Assembly (NCBI GenBank): GCA_958510825.1
Contig: OY294048.1
Span: 16,323,589-16,387,588 of the forward strand
Source: Brachypterus glaber
Lineage: Eukaryota; Arthropoda; Insecta; Coleoptera; Kateretidae
Length of the DNA: 64,000 nucleotides
Direction: 5' to 3'
Positions 22,493 through 33,832 of this stretch are shown piece by piece (within the stretch, counting starts at the first letter, position 1; every line of letters begins with the position of its first letter). The position numbers and the translations under genes are program-made. The notes beneath the pieces were generated by a model, which was given only the letters and a program-made list of their open reading frames with translations, had not been told where the DNA came from and made no database searches.

Positions 22493-23138
22493 AACATAAT
22501 AATTTTCCAACAGTAACTTTTTTTGACATTCAAATTCAAACAATGCATTTTTTTATATCTTGGTCAATTACAATATTTTTTGCTTATTTTGTTTTTAAAA
22601 TCATATTTCTTTATTACGTTCACCTAATTTTAAATCTTGAATGTATAATTCCTTACTTGAAACAGTCCATTAAAAGAAATGGTCCGGGCTATAAAGAGCA
22701 GTGCAGTAAATTATTTTTTTCGTGCATCTTTACTGCAAAACATTACTGCTTTAACATAGTGTACAATGTTTATCTCCATTAAGGTGGATGCAGGAAAATA
22801 TAGGGGAGACTTGGGGCCGTTATTTTTTGGAAAATGGAAAATCCCAAGTTTTTTTTATTATTTTTTAAAGTTTTTATCAACCAATCATTTAACAATATTT
22901 TGGCCACGTGTTTATTTCTGACCAATCATATTATAGCTATATTGGGAATTTACTACTGTAGAAAATTCTAGTGAGAATCGCTGTAGTATTTTGTTTTTCA
23001 GTATTTCTCTTTTACAACAAGATTTCGTACCTAAAACTAATTAATATTAAATATGAATATATTACTATTTATAATTATTGTTATTAATTTAATATTTACC
23101 AAAAAATACCTAAAAATATTCTTTCTATAAATGAAATG
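22493..23138. other. Unassigned AT-rich stretch
   Basis: The 79-codon frame at 22543-22782 is hydrophobic and AT-driven, with no recognisable domain. Nothing else is visible. Confidence 0.35.
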
Positions 23139-23410
23139 TAATGACAGTTTTTATAGGTTGACTTTTATGAACATGCTTGCAAGCCTAGCGCAGTACCGCG
23201 CTAGTCAGTACTGCAGTAAGTAAATAAACTATTGACAGAACTATAATTTTAAATCTAAAAATGGACAAAAAGGTTAATGACAGTTTTTATAGGCTGACTT
23301 TTATGAACATGCTTAAAAGCCTAGCGCAGTACCGCGCTAGTCAGTACTGCAGTAAGTGACTAAACTATTGACAGAACTATAATTTGCAATTTAAAAATGG
23401 TCAAAAAGGT
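23139..23410 (+). repeat. Two-copy 136-bp tandem duplication with a hairpin core
   Basis: The unit starts taatgacagtttttatagg at 23139 and again at 23275. The two units differ at only a few positions. Each contains tagcgcagtaccgcgcta (stem TAGCGC/GCGCTA) followed by cagtactg. The conservation suggests a recent duplication; its role is unknown. Confidence 0.8.
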
Positions 23411-23571
23411 TTTAGTTTAGCAGTTGAAAATGTAATTAAATTAACCAAATCAAAGAATATGCCAGTAAAAATATTAAGATAAGTAATAAAACAATTTATA
23501 TCAATTTTCGATGAAAAAAATATAAAAGTTGGTTTGACATATTATAAATCGTTAAAAAATTATCTTCCGAA

Positions 23572-23734
23572 TTACACACGATTCTTCGAATTATCGGGAA
23601 AAATTCACAGTTTTCATTCAAATTTGCTGTCAAAGGAAATAATTACTCCAGGCCCCGGTCGTAATTATTTCCAGACAGCAAATTTTCATGAAAACAGCGA
23701 ATTTTTTCTGCATAATTCTTAGAATCTTGTGTAA
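23572..23734. mobile_element. 163-bp hairpin element with a GC tip
   Basis: Arms aattacacacgattcttcga and the agaatcttgtgtaatt end pair inward through tttgctgtcaaaggaaataa and ttatttccagacagcaaa to the tip aggccccgg. The frames at 23534-23722 (plus) and 23643-23834 (minus) are mirror images of this structure, not genes. It could be a MITE or a hairpin-RNA source. Confidence 0.75.
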
Positions 23735-23882
23735 TTATATATGAAAATTTTCTAATTATACTAAAACTATTAATATACGCCCAAAAATTTAAAATTCTAT
23801 TGAGCTGATCGCCTTTTGTTTGCAAAATGGTCACATGAACATTAAAACTGTTAAACTAGTTCATATACTGACTTTTGTTTGT

Positions 23883-24142
23883 TTTAACCTAGTACTATTC
23901 TACTTAATTAAGCATCCTCTAAGTCCAGGACTTGTGTGGGCTAGTAGTAGAGGGAACCACCGACTTATACTGACTTTCGAACCAGTTTTTATAGGGAGTG
24001 TCCGCTTCACTTATGCCTTCGCCAAGTTTCAATTATTAATTAACTGAAAAAGGCAAATCGGAGCCAGTGAGAATCGAATTCACGCTAGTTGTAGTAGACT
24101 TGTCATGTACAGACGCGGTAGACCACTACACCAATCCTCCCA
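23883..24142 (-). mobile_element. tRNA-derived SINE, full-length copy
   Basis: Same layout as 22246-22492. The minus-strand head has TGGTGTAGTGG (box A) and GAATTCGATTCTC (box B-like), then the shared body and tail. The tRNA-like part is longer between the boxes than in the other copy. The frame at 23820-24047 overlaps it by chance. Confidence 0.86.
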
Positions 24143-25195
24143 TATTTGAAATTATTTATTTAAATTTGAAACTTAAATAAGTATTTTCCAGGGTTACTTA
24201 GATCATTTCGAGTAATTTTAAGTTATCTTGCCCTACCCATAAAACCTAAAAATTAAAAAAAGAACTTTGAAATTTTAAATGTCACTTTCTTTGTTAATTT
24301 TCTAAAAAAAAAGTTAGGCATAAACTCATTTATCAATATATATATTATTCAGGGGCTTACGTTGAAGTTGAAGTGTAGAATTGAAATGCGTAAAAATATA
24401 TAAGGTGTCCTGTTTAAAAATCGAAAGTTGGTGTCATTTCCGGTTAAACCGGAAGTGACTTAAATGTACTTTTTATAAAAGTTGACGTTTTATGGCAATA
24501 AGAGATGCTCCAAATTTGGAATAAGTTTGGAACCAATTTGGTATAAATAAATATGTCAAAGTAGATATGTCAAAATATAGTTTAAGTTGTCTTATTTACG
24601 TTCTGCAAACTTGAAATCGATATGTCAATTACTAACCTAAGGTCCCCAAATGGAGATGCAATGGTGTGTCTGTGTGCCAGGTTTCCTCTCCCCTACAAGT
24701 AAACCATCTTGAGGGCATAAAAGTGATATTAATGATAGTAAACGTGATAAAGCACTGAGTAAAAATGGTACAGATGAAGAAAAATGAACAGTCAAGGGTT
24801 GGGTTGTGCATCATAGCCTTTCGAGAAGTGTTGAGCGACTGAGAACAAGCTGTCCACTTTTCTAAACTCAAATTAATGTTTTCCACAAACGGGAGACTTT
24901 GTTTCTAATATACAGGAAAGTGCCCATTCACTTTACTTAATTTTTTCCCTCTTTAGCAAGAATAATTTTTTATGTTTAAACTTTAATGAAAAAGTGGTTT
25001 GAACAAGTTTGATGTTATTTTAGGAAAACTCGACTGAGGTATAACAAAAAGGCTAACCGTTTGTCGGATAAGATTTTTTCTTTTGTCAGAATTGTGTATC
25101 TTAGCTTGTTGCATTATTATAATAATAACAGGCTTACAAAAAATTAAAAATGTCAATTACTTTTAACCAGTTAAAAATGAATTTGATAGTGAGGG
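24143..25195. other. Non-coding stretch with element remnants
   Basis: At 24405-24480 there is a ccggttaaaccgg palindrome. At 24565-24635 the block atagtttaagttgtcttatt ... ttgaaatcgatat resembles an arm of the MITE at 39053-39548. The minus-strand frame at 24632-24886 (84 codons) is less AT-rich than its surroundings and has several Cys, but I recognise no family; it may be a remnant of an unknown element. Confidence 0.35.
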
Positions 25196-25262
25196 AACGT
25201 TCAAGTATTGCGTAACGCAAATTTTGGTCATTTTGGACCCCCATCCCCTCCCCTGTAAAGCT
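25196..25262 (+). repeat. Fragment related to the 21.3-kb foldback
   Basis: agggaacgttcaagtattgc followed by gtaacgcaaa matches the internal arm motif at 21359-21390 and its mirror at 21600-21645 almost exactly. It then continues into a C-rich tract, like the foldback centre. Confidence 0.6.
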
Positions 25263-25970
25263 ATTTTCCTATACCATTAACATGGGAGTAACACTCCACT
25301 TCGTTTTTATTAAAATTAGGTTGTTATTGTAATTAGACTAAACTGACATTAATATTTTTTTATTATTTTTTTTAGCTTTTAATTAAAAAATTGAAAATCT
25401 GTAAAAGGGATTTATTGTAAAAAAAGCAAACAAAACGAGTATTTTTTTTAAAACAAATTTAAAATAACCATAAAGATATTTTTTATTTGGAATATGCCTG
25501 CTCTAATTTTGCGAACTGTAAAATATATTTATGACTTCCAGAGAATATTTTTCTTTTGTTTATGAATTCCCATAAATTATGATAATGGATTGGTATATGG
25601 TTACACTGTTGTGATACTGGATGTCTCTACTTAATATAAATACATAATTTTTAAACCATTGACATTTCGGTAAGAACACGACTCCTGTGGAGATGTTTCT
25701 CCCGACAGGAGTCCAAAAAATATTCGGCCAGGCTAGACTTTACGCGTGTCCAGACTGGCGCCCAACGCAGGACCGTATATTATTAATTTTTTAGTAATTT
25801 TTGCTTATACTACATCCTTAACCATTTGAAACCCAATTTTTATTTTTTATTTGTATCAACTGTTTTGAGTTACAACTGGTCATTGGCGTGTTTTTTTTTT
25901 GTGGTATAAAACAAATATTTTACATAGAAAAAAATGTGGAACATATTTGATTATATATGTCCCACTGGGT
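25263..25970. other. Unassigned AT-rich stretch
   Basis: No gene or clear element. It ends with tatatgtcccactgggt at 25954-25970, which is repeated exactly at 26882-26898. Confidence 0.35.
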
Positions 25971-26246
25971 ATAGTATAACATAATTGTTATTTTGAAATT
26001 AAATTTTTATTAGAAAAAAAAATACAAAATTAGCTTTGCCAATGATTTGGAGGGATGTAAGAAGGCTGCAAGATTGAAGGAAGAAGTGAAAAACTCTGGT
26101 GTCAAAATTTATGTGTTGAAAATATTTGAAGATTTTAGATAGAAAAGAGTAACTCTTAATAGTGATGAGTATCTATTTAAAATTCTTTGTAGTTACATCA
26201 GTCCAATATCCTGTAAAATACCTAAAAATAACTCCGAGAACGACTA

Positions 26247-26345
<99 letters not shown>

Positions 26346-26391
26346 ATGGGACATGCAGTGCACAAGTAATGACTTAAAAAAGGATGAGACA
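25971..26391 (+). mobile_element. Probable retroposed fragment with a (TAAA)n tract
   Basis: A segment of about 420 bp, plus the MITE beside it, lies between two exact 17-bp copies of tatatgtcccactgggt (25954-25970 and 26882-26898), which look like a target-site duplication. The segment contains a 3'-UTR-like stretch and then about 26 TAAA units, a common LINE tail. The 40 bp after the tract are not explained by this model, so it is tentative. Confidence 0.4.
26245..26347 (+). repeat. (TAAA)n microsatellite, about 26 units
   Basis: Uninterrupted TAAA units. The minus-strand frame at 26222-26437, an endless LFIY repeat, is this tract translated and is not a gene. Confidence 0.95.
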
Positions 26392-26393
26392 TA

Positions 26394-26881
26394 CCATAGT
26401 AACAATGTTTGTCAAGTCTTGAGCAAGTCTGGCTCAAGATTCTTAATCAAGTAACTGCACCCAGATTTAACGATTCTGGCGCAAGATACTGTCGACAGAT
26501 TCTTGCTCAAGAAATGTCAAAGAATTGCTGCAGATACTTCGTCAAGATTCTTGGACAAGTCTTGAGCAAGAATGTAGCAAGAAAAATTGACAAGAAATCG
26601 AAAAGCGATCTCTATCATGATCAAATCATACTTGTTAGAGTAGGTTAAGATTCTTCACCAAGAATCTTGTCAAATTGCTTGTCAAATTGCTTGCTACAGA
26701 CTTGACGAACAGACTTGACAAAGTATTGCTACACCCTCTGCTTCCAGAATCTTGCTAAAGTCTTGCCCAAGTGGATACAGAATCTTGATTAATTCTCTTG
26801 CCCAAGATTGTCAAATTCTTTACAAAGAACTTTGTCAAGTACTCTGGTCAAGAAACTTGTCCAAGTTCAATGTTACTAGGG
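26394..26881. mobile_element. MITE with arms built from CAAG/CTTG short repeats
   Basis: The ends ccatagtaacaatg and cattgttactaggg-type (tgttactaggg on the plus strand) are inverted copies, and TA flanks both sides. By eye the interior has about 17 CAAG and 15 CTTG tetramers in 480 bp, several times chance. CAAG dominates the left half and CTTG the right, in motifs such as caagattcttg and caagtcttgagcaag. It therefore resembles a foldback with degenerate short-repeat arms. The frame at 26409-26648 is not a gene. Confidence 0.7.
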
Positions 26882-26956
26882 TATATGTCCCACTGGGTCT
26901 CAAAGAGTTAAATAAGTAGTCTATGCTAAAATAATGGTCCACGCACAATATCTATA

Positions 26957-27088
26957 CTGCCCTACTACGGTAGAAAGCAGTAACTCCATTTGTCGCATAG
27001 CAGCGTTTTCAAAATATTACATCAGAGTTGACGTCAAAATGTCGCTAGGCGACAAATGGAGTTGCTGCTTTCTAGCGTAGTGAGGCAG
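26957..27088. mobile_element. 132-bp MITE with TA target duplication
   Basis: The ends ctgccctactacgg and cgtagtgaggcag are inverted, and the arms continue through gtaactccatttgtcgc / gcgacaaatggagttgc. TA flanks both ends (26955-26956, 27089-27090). About 40 bp of unpaired centre contains catcagagttgacgtc. Non-autonomous, mariner-like target preference. Confidence 0.85.
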
Positions 27089-27276
27089 TATATGTGAAAG
27101 ACTTTATTTTAAAACCAATAAAGTCTGAAACATTTTGATAAATGTTTTTCAAACTGAAGAGGCCAAAAAAACATGAAACTACAATTATAATAATTGGATA
27201 TTTAGACAGATACTCCAACTTGAAGACCAGTGTCCCAAGTGAAAACTAGGTGCCCTTAAAGTTTGTATTTTGATTA

Positions 27277-27736
27277 CACAGGCCAACAAATTTTCAACTT
27301 TTGAAAGTTGATTTGGACCTTATTTTGGCTAATTTAGTTATGTTTATTTCGAATATAACTTCCGTTTTTGTCCATCACGTAAGGGTTTTTAACAACTAGT
27401 GGGCCAGGAAAAAAAAAACAGGGACAAAATTCAGAATTTTTATGTACAACTATTTTTGATACCTCTGATTTCGAATAAAACTCAAAAAAAAAATCCAAAA
27501 TTTTATTTTTGTTTCAATCTTTTTATAAATGTATCAAATGGGTTATTTTGATTATGTTGATGTAGACCAATTTCAATAACTTAAAAATTCAAAATGAAAT
27601 GAGATTTGCGGCATGGCTTATAGTTGAAAAAAATTATGCGTGATGGAAAAAAAATGCTTGTTTGGCAATCAGTAAGTCTTAACTAAGCCAGAAAATAAAA
27701 AAAAACATCCCATCACAAAATCCTTGTTGGCCTGTG
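27277..27736. mobile_element. 460-bp non-autonomous element with CACAG ends and TTA duplication
   Basis: Ends CACAGGCCAACAA and TTGTTGGCCTGTG are perfect inverted repeats. TTA flanks both sides (27274-27276 and 27737-27739), a 3-bp duplication of the PIF/Harbinger type. The same end (CACAG) and duplication (TTA) are seen in the foldback at 51473-52251. No transposase is present. Confidence 0.78.
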
Positions 27737-27739
27737 TTA

Positions 27740-28489
27740 TTAAAGAATTCAGGGGTCTTAATGCCCAGTGTTCTGCAATAGCAACAAGGTGCGATATAGG
27801 TAGGGTTAATTCATACGTTTCAGTTTTTACAGAATTGCATTTTGAACCTAAGTTAGAAAGTATTTACAAAATATTATAAAATTAACTGAACATTTTTATT
27901 GTTATTTAAATAATGGCCAATACTCATGATTAATCATCTTTTAGTTCTTGAGTTTAGAATCTTGACCAAAATGCCTCTAAATCCGCCCATGGCTATGTGA
28001 TCTACCCCCAAGCAAGAAGTTTGAAGCTCATAGTCACTAGAACGCCGCAGGATGTTTGTTTAGCACTACCTCCTGTGGCCAATCTATGGTCATTTGTTTA
28101 AGCAAGAGCCACGAAGTCCAACCAAGAAAAATTGTTGTATTTGACAAAATTTGTACACTATTTAATAAATAAAAATTTAAAGCACGGTTTTTTTGTATGT
28201 CCTTGACAAATAAAATTATATATTATATATTAACCTGGCTTCATTTTCCTTTTTTTATTCTTAGGAGTGGCACAATATTAATTTTTAATTCATTATGCAA
28301 GTCATAAGTGACACTTACAGGAAAGGCCTACAATTTTGCATGCGTGCACGCGTAAGCAGGGGCGGATTTAGTGGGGGCCATGCCCCCCCCCCAGCGAAAT
28401 ATATTAGCATAGAAATACCTTCAAAATTACATTTTTGGTGAATGTTTTTTTTTTTATGGATTTTTTCTCCAAGGTTACACTGGGATGGT
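27740..28489. other. Unassigned stretch
   Basis: No gene recognised. Composition is slightly less AT-rich at 27960-28100 and at 28340-28400, where a C-run (gccccccccccagcg) sits. Confidence 0.35.
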
Positions 28490-28844
28490 GGATTAAGCTG
28501 TATGCTATTATAATGCTTTTAGACTCTTAAGTAACATACAGAGATTTTCTAGTGCTAGTGTAATGTTTGCTACCGCTCGTGTTAATGACTTTCTAGTTAT
28601 TCGTAGATTTCGGGCTTTTGGGTTCAGCGATCGGCTGTATAAATCTTCCAACCTCTTTATTGTGGCTCTGCTCAGGAGTGACATTCTATAGCGTTCCAAT
28701 CTATGGCAAACCTGGAGTAGAGTTTTAATGGGGGAACGGTAGCTCTTTTGAACTTTTGTATATTGGCTAATTATTATTTTTCTTGTAGATATTTGGTATG
28801 TTTTGTATTTTTCTTGTATATGGCCCTCTAGGCTGGAATAAAGG

Positions 28845-28876
<32 letters not shown>

Positions 28877-28890
28877 CATTATTATTATTG
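28490..28890 (+). mobile_element. Probable LINE 3' end with an (ATT)n tail
   Basis: A stretch of more balanced composition ends ggctggaataaaggatt followed by a TTA/ATT tract to about 28888. An AATAAA signal followed by a simple-repeat tail is typical of a retroposed LINE 3' UTR. No protein motif is left, and no target duplication was found. The minus-strand frame at 28508-28879 starts in the microsatellite and is not credible. Confidence 0.45.
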
Positions 28891-28904
28891 GTATTGGAAA
28901 GTGG

Positions 28905-29005
28905 TGATCTTACGGAGTATGGTTGTTGTAGAGTAGGGATGTTATGGAGTAGAAATTTCAGGGAGTAGGGAAATTACAGGAAGTAGGCAAATTGAGAGTG
29001 GGCAT
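28905..29005 (+). repeat. Degenerate minisatellite, ggagtaggg type
   Basis: About six imperfect units of 14-17 bp around gtagggatgttatggagta. The same motif is at 14385-14490 and 54730-54835, and inverted at 54490-54595. Confidence 0.6.
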
Positions 29006-30481
29006 GACATTCTGCGGTTCCAATTTATTCTTGGCTAAATGCGATACATGTCCCTAGCATAGCCCAAGTGTACATTCCGATACCATAAATAATAAGTTAT
29101 TGATCTTGGTATCCATGCTTGAAATTCCACACAATGCACCAGCGATCATTTATTTGATTTGTGTTCGTGTTCCAGAGACGGTCGTGTTTGCCACAGCAAT
29201 ATAATGTTACATTATGGACTATTATTGAATTGGATATGTTGATAATAAGAAAAACGGTGTCTTATTTATTGGGGCGCGCGAGTTGACATCTAAGGTACAT
29301 ATATAGTTATTCGTGTGGCAAAGTCCGTAAGAAAGTATTTACTGGATGAGTCTGAATTACGAGATGAAGTCCAAGGCTCGCAAAAAAAGAGAAGTTTGGG
29401 CCATAGAGCAAACAATATTTTTTAGACAATGATAAAAATAATGCGTTAAATATAATTAATTTAACTTCTAAGTATGTTTCTAAATCGATGTTAATACCAA
29501 ATTTCAGACAAAAAATGTACAATTTTATCAAAAACCCTCTTTAACTTTTAAGTCTAGTCTTTGGCCTATCTCATAGATTTTCTGCAAAATAAGCAACGTT
29601 TTACTGAAACGGTTACAAAACAGTTTTAAAAAGGCCGCCGTTTTTGATCGCTACAGGAGATAGATGAAAAAACAAAAAAATATATTATACTTATAGTACA
29701 TACTATAATACATAATATAATAATATAATATCCAGTACCGGTACTGTCAGTTACATCATTACGTAAGATAGGGGACGATATGTTCGCCTAACCGTACTCA
29801 GAATAAGACAAAAACAGCTTAGAGGGAACTAGCACAAAATGAAAAATCGTTTTTGGTTCTTCTGGGGAAAATTCAGTTTAAAAAAATGAAATAAAGATCC
29901 CGCCCCACCTCATTTAAAAATTAAAAAAAATAACTAAAAAACGTATTTTTTTTAACCAAGTGTCTTTTTTAAACCATGTCTTACAAAATACATAAATATA
30001 AATATGTGCTTAATTTCACCTTTGGCATCCATTGAAATGTAATATATTAATAATTTTTATTTGTTTTACAGTTTACTAACTAAAGGATAGGGGCTAATTT
30101 TCTCGTTTTAAGCCCAGAACTTATATTAAATTAAAAAAAAAACTTATAACAAATATTTATTTATTTTATTATATTTTTAAGTAGGTGCATGATGAATTTC
30201 GTTTGTTTAAGCTGAAATTTGGTACAGATATAAATTTGTGCATTTAGAACGATATGGTAGATCTGCAGATATTTGATAAAAAAATCGTTCCTTAAAAAAA
30301 CTATAATTCTTAATTTTTTTCCAATTTTCAAATAAAATGTTGCCGACTCTTTAATTTTCGAAATTAAAATTTTCACAGAATTATATTTTTGTATTTTTCA
30401 CGATATGAGGGGGACTTAAAATAAAAAAAAAAATCCTGTTATTTTTTATACATCTTAGCTTAAAAGTCTCAACATTTACTT
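29006..30481. other. Unassigned AT-rich stretch
   Basis: No gene or complete element. The frames at 29307-29531 and 30161-30376 have composition like the surroundings. Confidence 0.35.
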
Positions 30482-31086
30482 ATTATATTATTCACAGCCC
30501 AGTGCTAGAATAATATTATACAGTAGTTTCAAATTTGCAAAAAAAAAACAAAAATCGTCATAGACAAAAAATTCTTCGATATAAATTTGTTTCATGAAAA
30601 AATAAGCAACTTTTTTTTCAAATGCCGGTCTGTCCGATGTCATGATTTTTGTACACAAGATAACTCAAGAACGATTTATCCGATTGTATTGAAATTTTCA
30701 GGAAAAATCAAGTTGTATGAGGGGAAGATCCCTATTGTTTTTGAAAGTAATCCCCCCAAAAACAAAAAGGTTACAGGGGTTAAACTTAAAAAAAAATCAA
30801 AAAATGCTGAAAGAAAATTTCGATTAACTTATTTTTTTCAGGAAAAATTACTTTTATTATAAGGATCAATTCTACGAAAAAATAAAAAAAATTGAAAAAT
30901 TTTGAAAGTTCTTTTTTAGATTTTTTTTTTCAATTTAAAAAAAAAATTTTCAATAATTTTTTTTTTAAGGTAATTTTTTAACTTTTTTTTTTTAATTATT
31001 TTTTTAAGTATTTGGAAAATGCAATATACTATTTACTTTGAATAATATATAATGGAATGCGTAGCATTACATATCTTCACGGCTTG
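30482..31086 (+). repeat. Repeat family R4, best copy
   Basis: Runs from tattatattattcacag to aatggaatgcgtagcattac and atatcttcacggcttg. In between are tttgtttcatgaaaaaataa, a cggtctgtccgatgtc tract, ataactcaagaacg, aagatccctattgtttttga and aaaaattacttttattataa. Parallel copies are at 15456-16052 (minus), 35942-36735 and 10970-11105. The frame at 30587-30862 lies inside it and recurs in diverged form at 36193-36414, but the shared DNA looks non-coding. Confidence 0.75.
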
Positions 31087-31482
31087 GCATTAAGATAAGT
31101 TCTAGAGGAACTTTCTAAGATGCATAATGCAATGCGTGAGAATAGATATTTTTTTCAAGGATACTAATAAATCAATGATCAATAAAGATATATACTACTA
31201 TAAATCATCCTTTTATAAACAAGAATAATTAGATTTTCATGTTTATATTCTTTTCTGTTAACAGTTTATTGTATTTATCTAATAATACATTAATTTTAAT
31301 TGTAATTTAAATAAAATGATCTCTTCATTTTCAATGGATACAACTTTTCAATAAGATCATCATAAACATCTATCATTTGTCCTTAAATTTATACAGACTT
31401 GTTCATGATTTGACTTCTACACTTATAATGGGAGGCATCGCGTAGTGGCTAGCGCGTGTACATAGTAAGCCTACTAGCGTAC
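31087..31482. other. AT-rich spacer with a SINE-like head
   Basis: Near 31425-31470 the text gggaggcatcgcgtagtggc tagcgcg resembles the 5' part of a tRNA-derived sequence, but box A is not a clean match and no box B follows. Confidence 0.3.
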
Positions 31483-33285
31483 ATTTTATTTCTGTCAAAT
31501 TAACCTTTTTTGATTCCATTAATAAATCATTTTGAAATTAAAATATTTGTTTACATGAACTTAATATTTTATTGACTCAAACAAAATTTCTTACTCACAA
31601 CCAAATAATTTAATTGGCCATATGCAAATAAATCCTTTTTATCAGTGTATAGAATAGAAAGATAACTTTATCAGAATATAAAAATTATCAACTTGTTTGT
31701 GGTTTTCCTGAACATTAGGGTTTCGTATACCTCAAAACGGTTTCTATGCAGTGGCTAGGGCCACTGAATTTGACGTTGTCGCTCTTCTTAGAGACCATAT
31801 GGTATAAGTAGCTACACTGATAAAACAGTTTATTTGTGTCAACAAAATATTTGGTCAAATATGGCCAATTTAATTATTTGGTTGTGACAAAGAAATTTTA
31901 TTTCTGACGAATAAACTATTTTGTTCCCATTAATAAATCATTTTAAAATTAAAATATTTGTTTACATGAACTAAATATTTATTTGACTCAAATAAAATTT
32001 GTTACAACCAAATAATTTAATTGGCCATATCCAAATAAATCCTTTTTATCAGTGTATAGAATAGAAAGATAACTTTATCAGAATATAAAAATTATTAACT
32101 TGTTTGTGGTTTTCCTGAACATTAGGGTTTCGTATACCTTAAAACGGTTTCTGTGCAGTGGCTAGGGCCACTGAATTTGACGTTGTCGCTCTTCTTAGAG
32201 ACCATACTATGGTATAAGTAGCTACACTGATAAAACAATTTATTTGTGTCAACAAAATATTTGGTTGAATATAGCCAATTTAATTATTTGGTTGTGACAA
32301 AGAAATTTTATTTCTGACGAATAAACTATTTTGTTCCCATTAATAAATCATTTTGAAATTAAAATATTTGGTTACGTGAACTAAATATTTATTTGACTTA
32401 AATCAAATTTGTTACAACCAAATAATGTAATGGCCATATCCAAATAAATCCTTTTTATCAGTGTATAGAATAGAAAGATAACTTTATCAGAATATAAAAA
32501 TTATTAACTTGTTTGTGGTTTTCCTGAACATTAAGGTTTCGTATACCTCAAAACGGTTTCTGTGCAGTGGCTAGGGCCACTGAATTTGACGTTGTCGCTC
32601 TTCTTAGAGACCATATGGTATAAGTAGCTACACTGATAAAACAGTTTATTTGTGATAGCAAAATATTTGGTTGGACATGGCCAATTGAATTATTTGGTTG
32701 TGACAAATAAATTTTATTTCTGACGAATAAACTATTTTGCTCCCATTAATAAATCATTTTGAAATTAAAATATTTGTTTACATGAACTAAATATTTATTT
32801 GACTCAAATAAAATTTGTTACAACCAAATAATTTAATTGGCCATATCCAAATAAATCCTTTTTATCAGTGTATAGAATAGAAAGATAACTTTATCAGAAT
32901 ATAAAAATTATTAACTTGTTTGTGGTTTTCCTGAACATTAAGGTTTCGTATACCTCAAAACGGTTTCTATGCAGTGGCTAGGGCCACTGAAGTTGACGTT
33001 GTCGCTCTTCTTAGAGACCATATGGTATAAGTAGCTACACTGATAAAACAGTTTATTTGTGATAGCAAAATATTTGGTTGGACATGGCCAATTGAATTAT
33101 TTGGTTGTGACAAATAAATTTTATTTCTGACGATTAAACTATTTTGCTCCCATTAATAAATCATTTTGAAATTAAAATATTTCTTTACGTGAACTAAATA
33201 TTTATTTGACTCAAATAAAATTTGTTACTCACAACCAAATAATTTAATTGGCCATATCCAAATAAATCCTTTTTATCAGTGTACC
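31483..33285 (+). repeat. Satellite array whose monomer contains a MITE
   Basis: Landmark gtgtatagaatagaaag occurs at 31645, 32052, 32461 and 32878, and its first bases again at 33279, giving periods of about 407, 409, 417 and 402 bp. Each monomer is a 240-bp MITE with CACTGATAAAA/TTTTATCAGTG ends next to TA (31815-32054, 32225-32463, 32631-32880, 33038-33281, and a 5'-truncated one ending at 31647), followed by a spacer of about 165 bp with ggctagggccactgaa. Units are nearly identical, so amplification is recent. The frame at 33194-33415 is not a gene. Confidence 0.93.
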
Positions 33286-33832
33286 AAACTATTAACTCGG
33301 TTAACTGTTTTGCGAAAAAAAAAAGTTGTGACAAAATTAATAAAGAATACATAGTCAACATTTTTAAACTAAACATATTTGGGATTTTGGAAATTTTAAA
33401 AAGCAATTTATGCATTTTTGTGATGTAATTGGATTGAAGAACCTATAAAAATCTATTTTATAAAAATGTATCCGATTTAACATTATGCATATCTAAAAAT
33501 GGAATTTTTACTATCTGCTCTAACGGCATCGAATTTATGCTTTTCAATAAGTCTTAAAGATATGTATTGCTTCGCATTCTGTATTACACTCCTCGCAGTT
33601 AACACTTTCACTGACTCTCTTGAGGGTCGGCCCCGTCCTTGGCACAGCGGGCACGACTCTCATAGGAGCCAGACATCAGTTTCAAAGCATCGTTGTAGGG
33701 AGGTAAATGCTCATGTGACAGCGTAGCATATTATATTCTAGACTCTATTCATAGACATATGCGGCTGTTACCGGGTGCGCATGTCGGCTTCGCATGTGAG
33801 TGCACGATCTTTATTTACAAAAAATACCTTTA
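33286..33832. other. Unassigned stretch
   Basis: Less AT-rich at 33590-33790. The frame at 33499-33726 reaches into it but shows no domain I recognise. No second copy was found in the window. Confidence 0.35.

Noticed and set aside
24632..24886. 84-codon minus-strand frame with several Cys
   Set aside because: Less AT-rich than its flanks, but I could not match it to any family; it is more likely an unassigned repeat remnant than a host gene.
31425..31470. Possible fourth SINE head (gcgtagtggctagcgcg)
   Set aside because: Box A does not fit the consensus and no box B or shared body follows.
31483..33285. CRISPR-like array of regular repeats
   Set aside because: The period is about 410 bp, the spacers are identical rather than unique, and the setting is eukaryotic.
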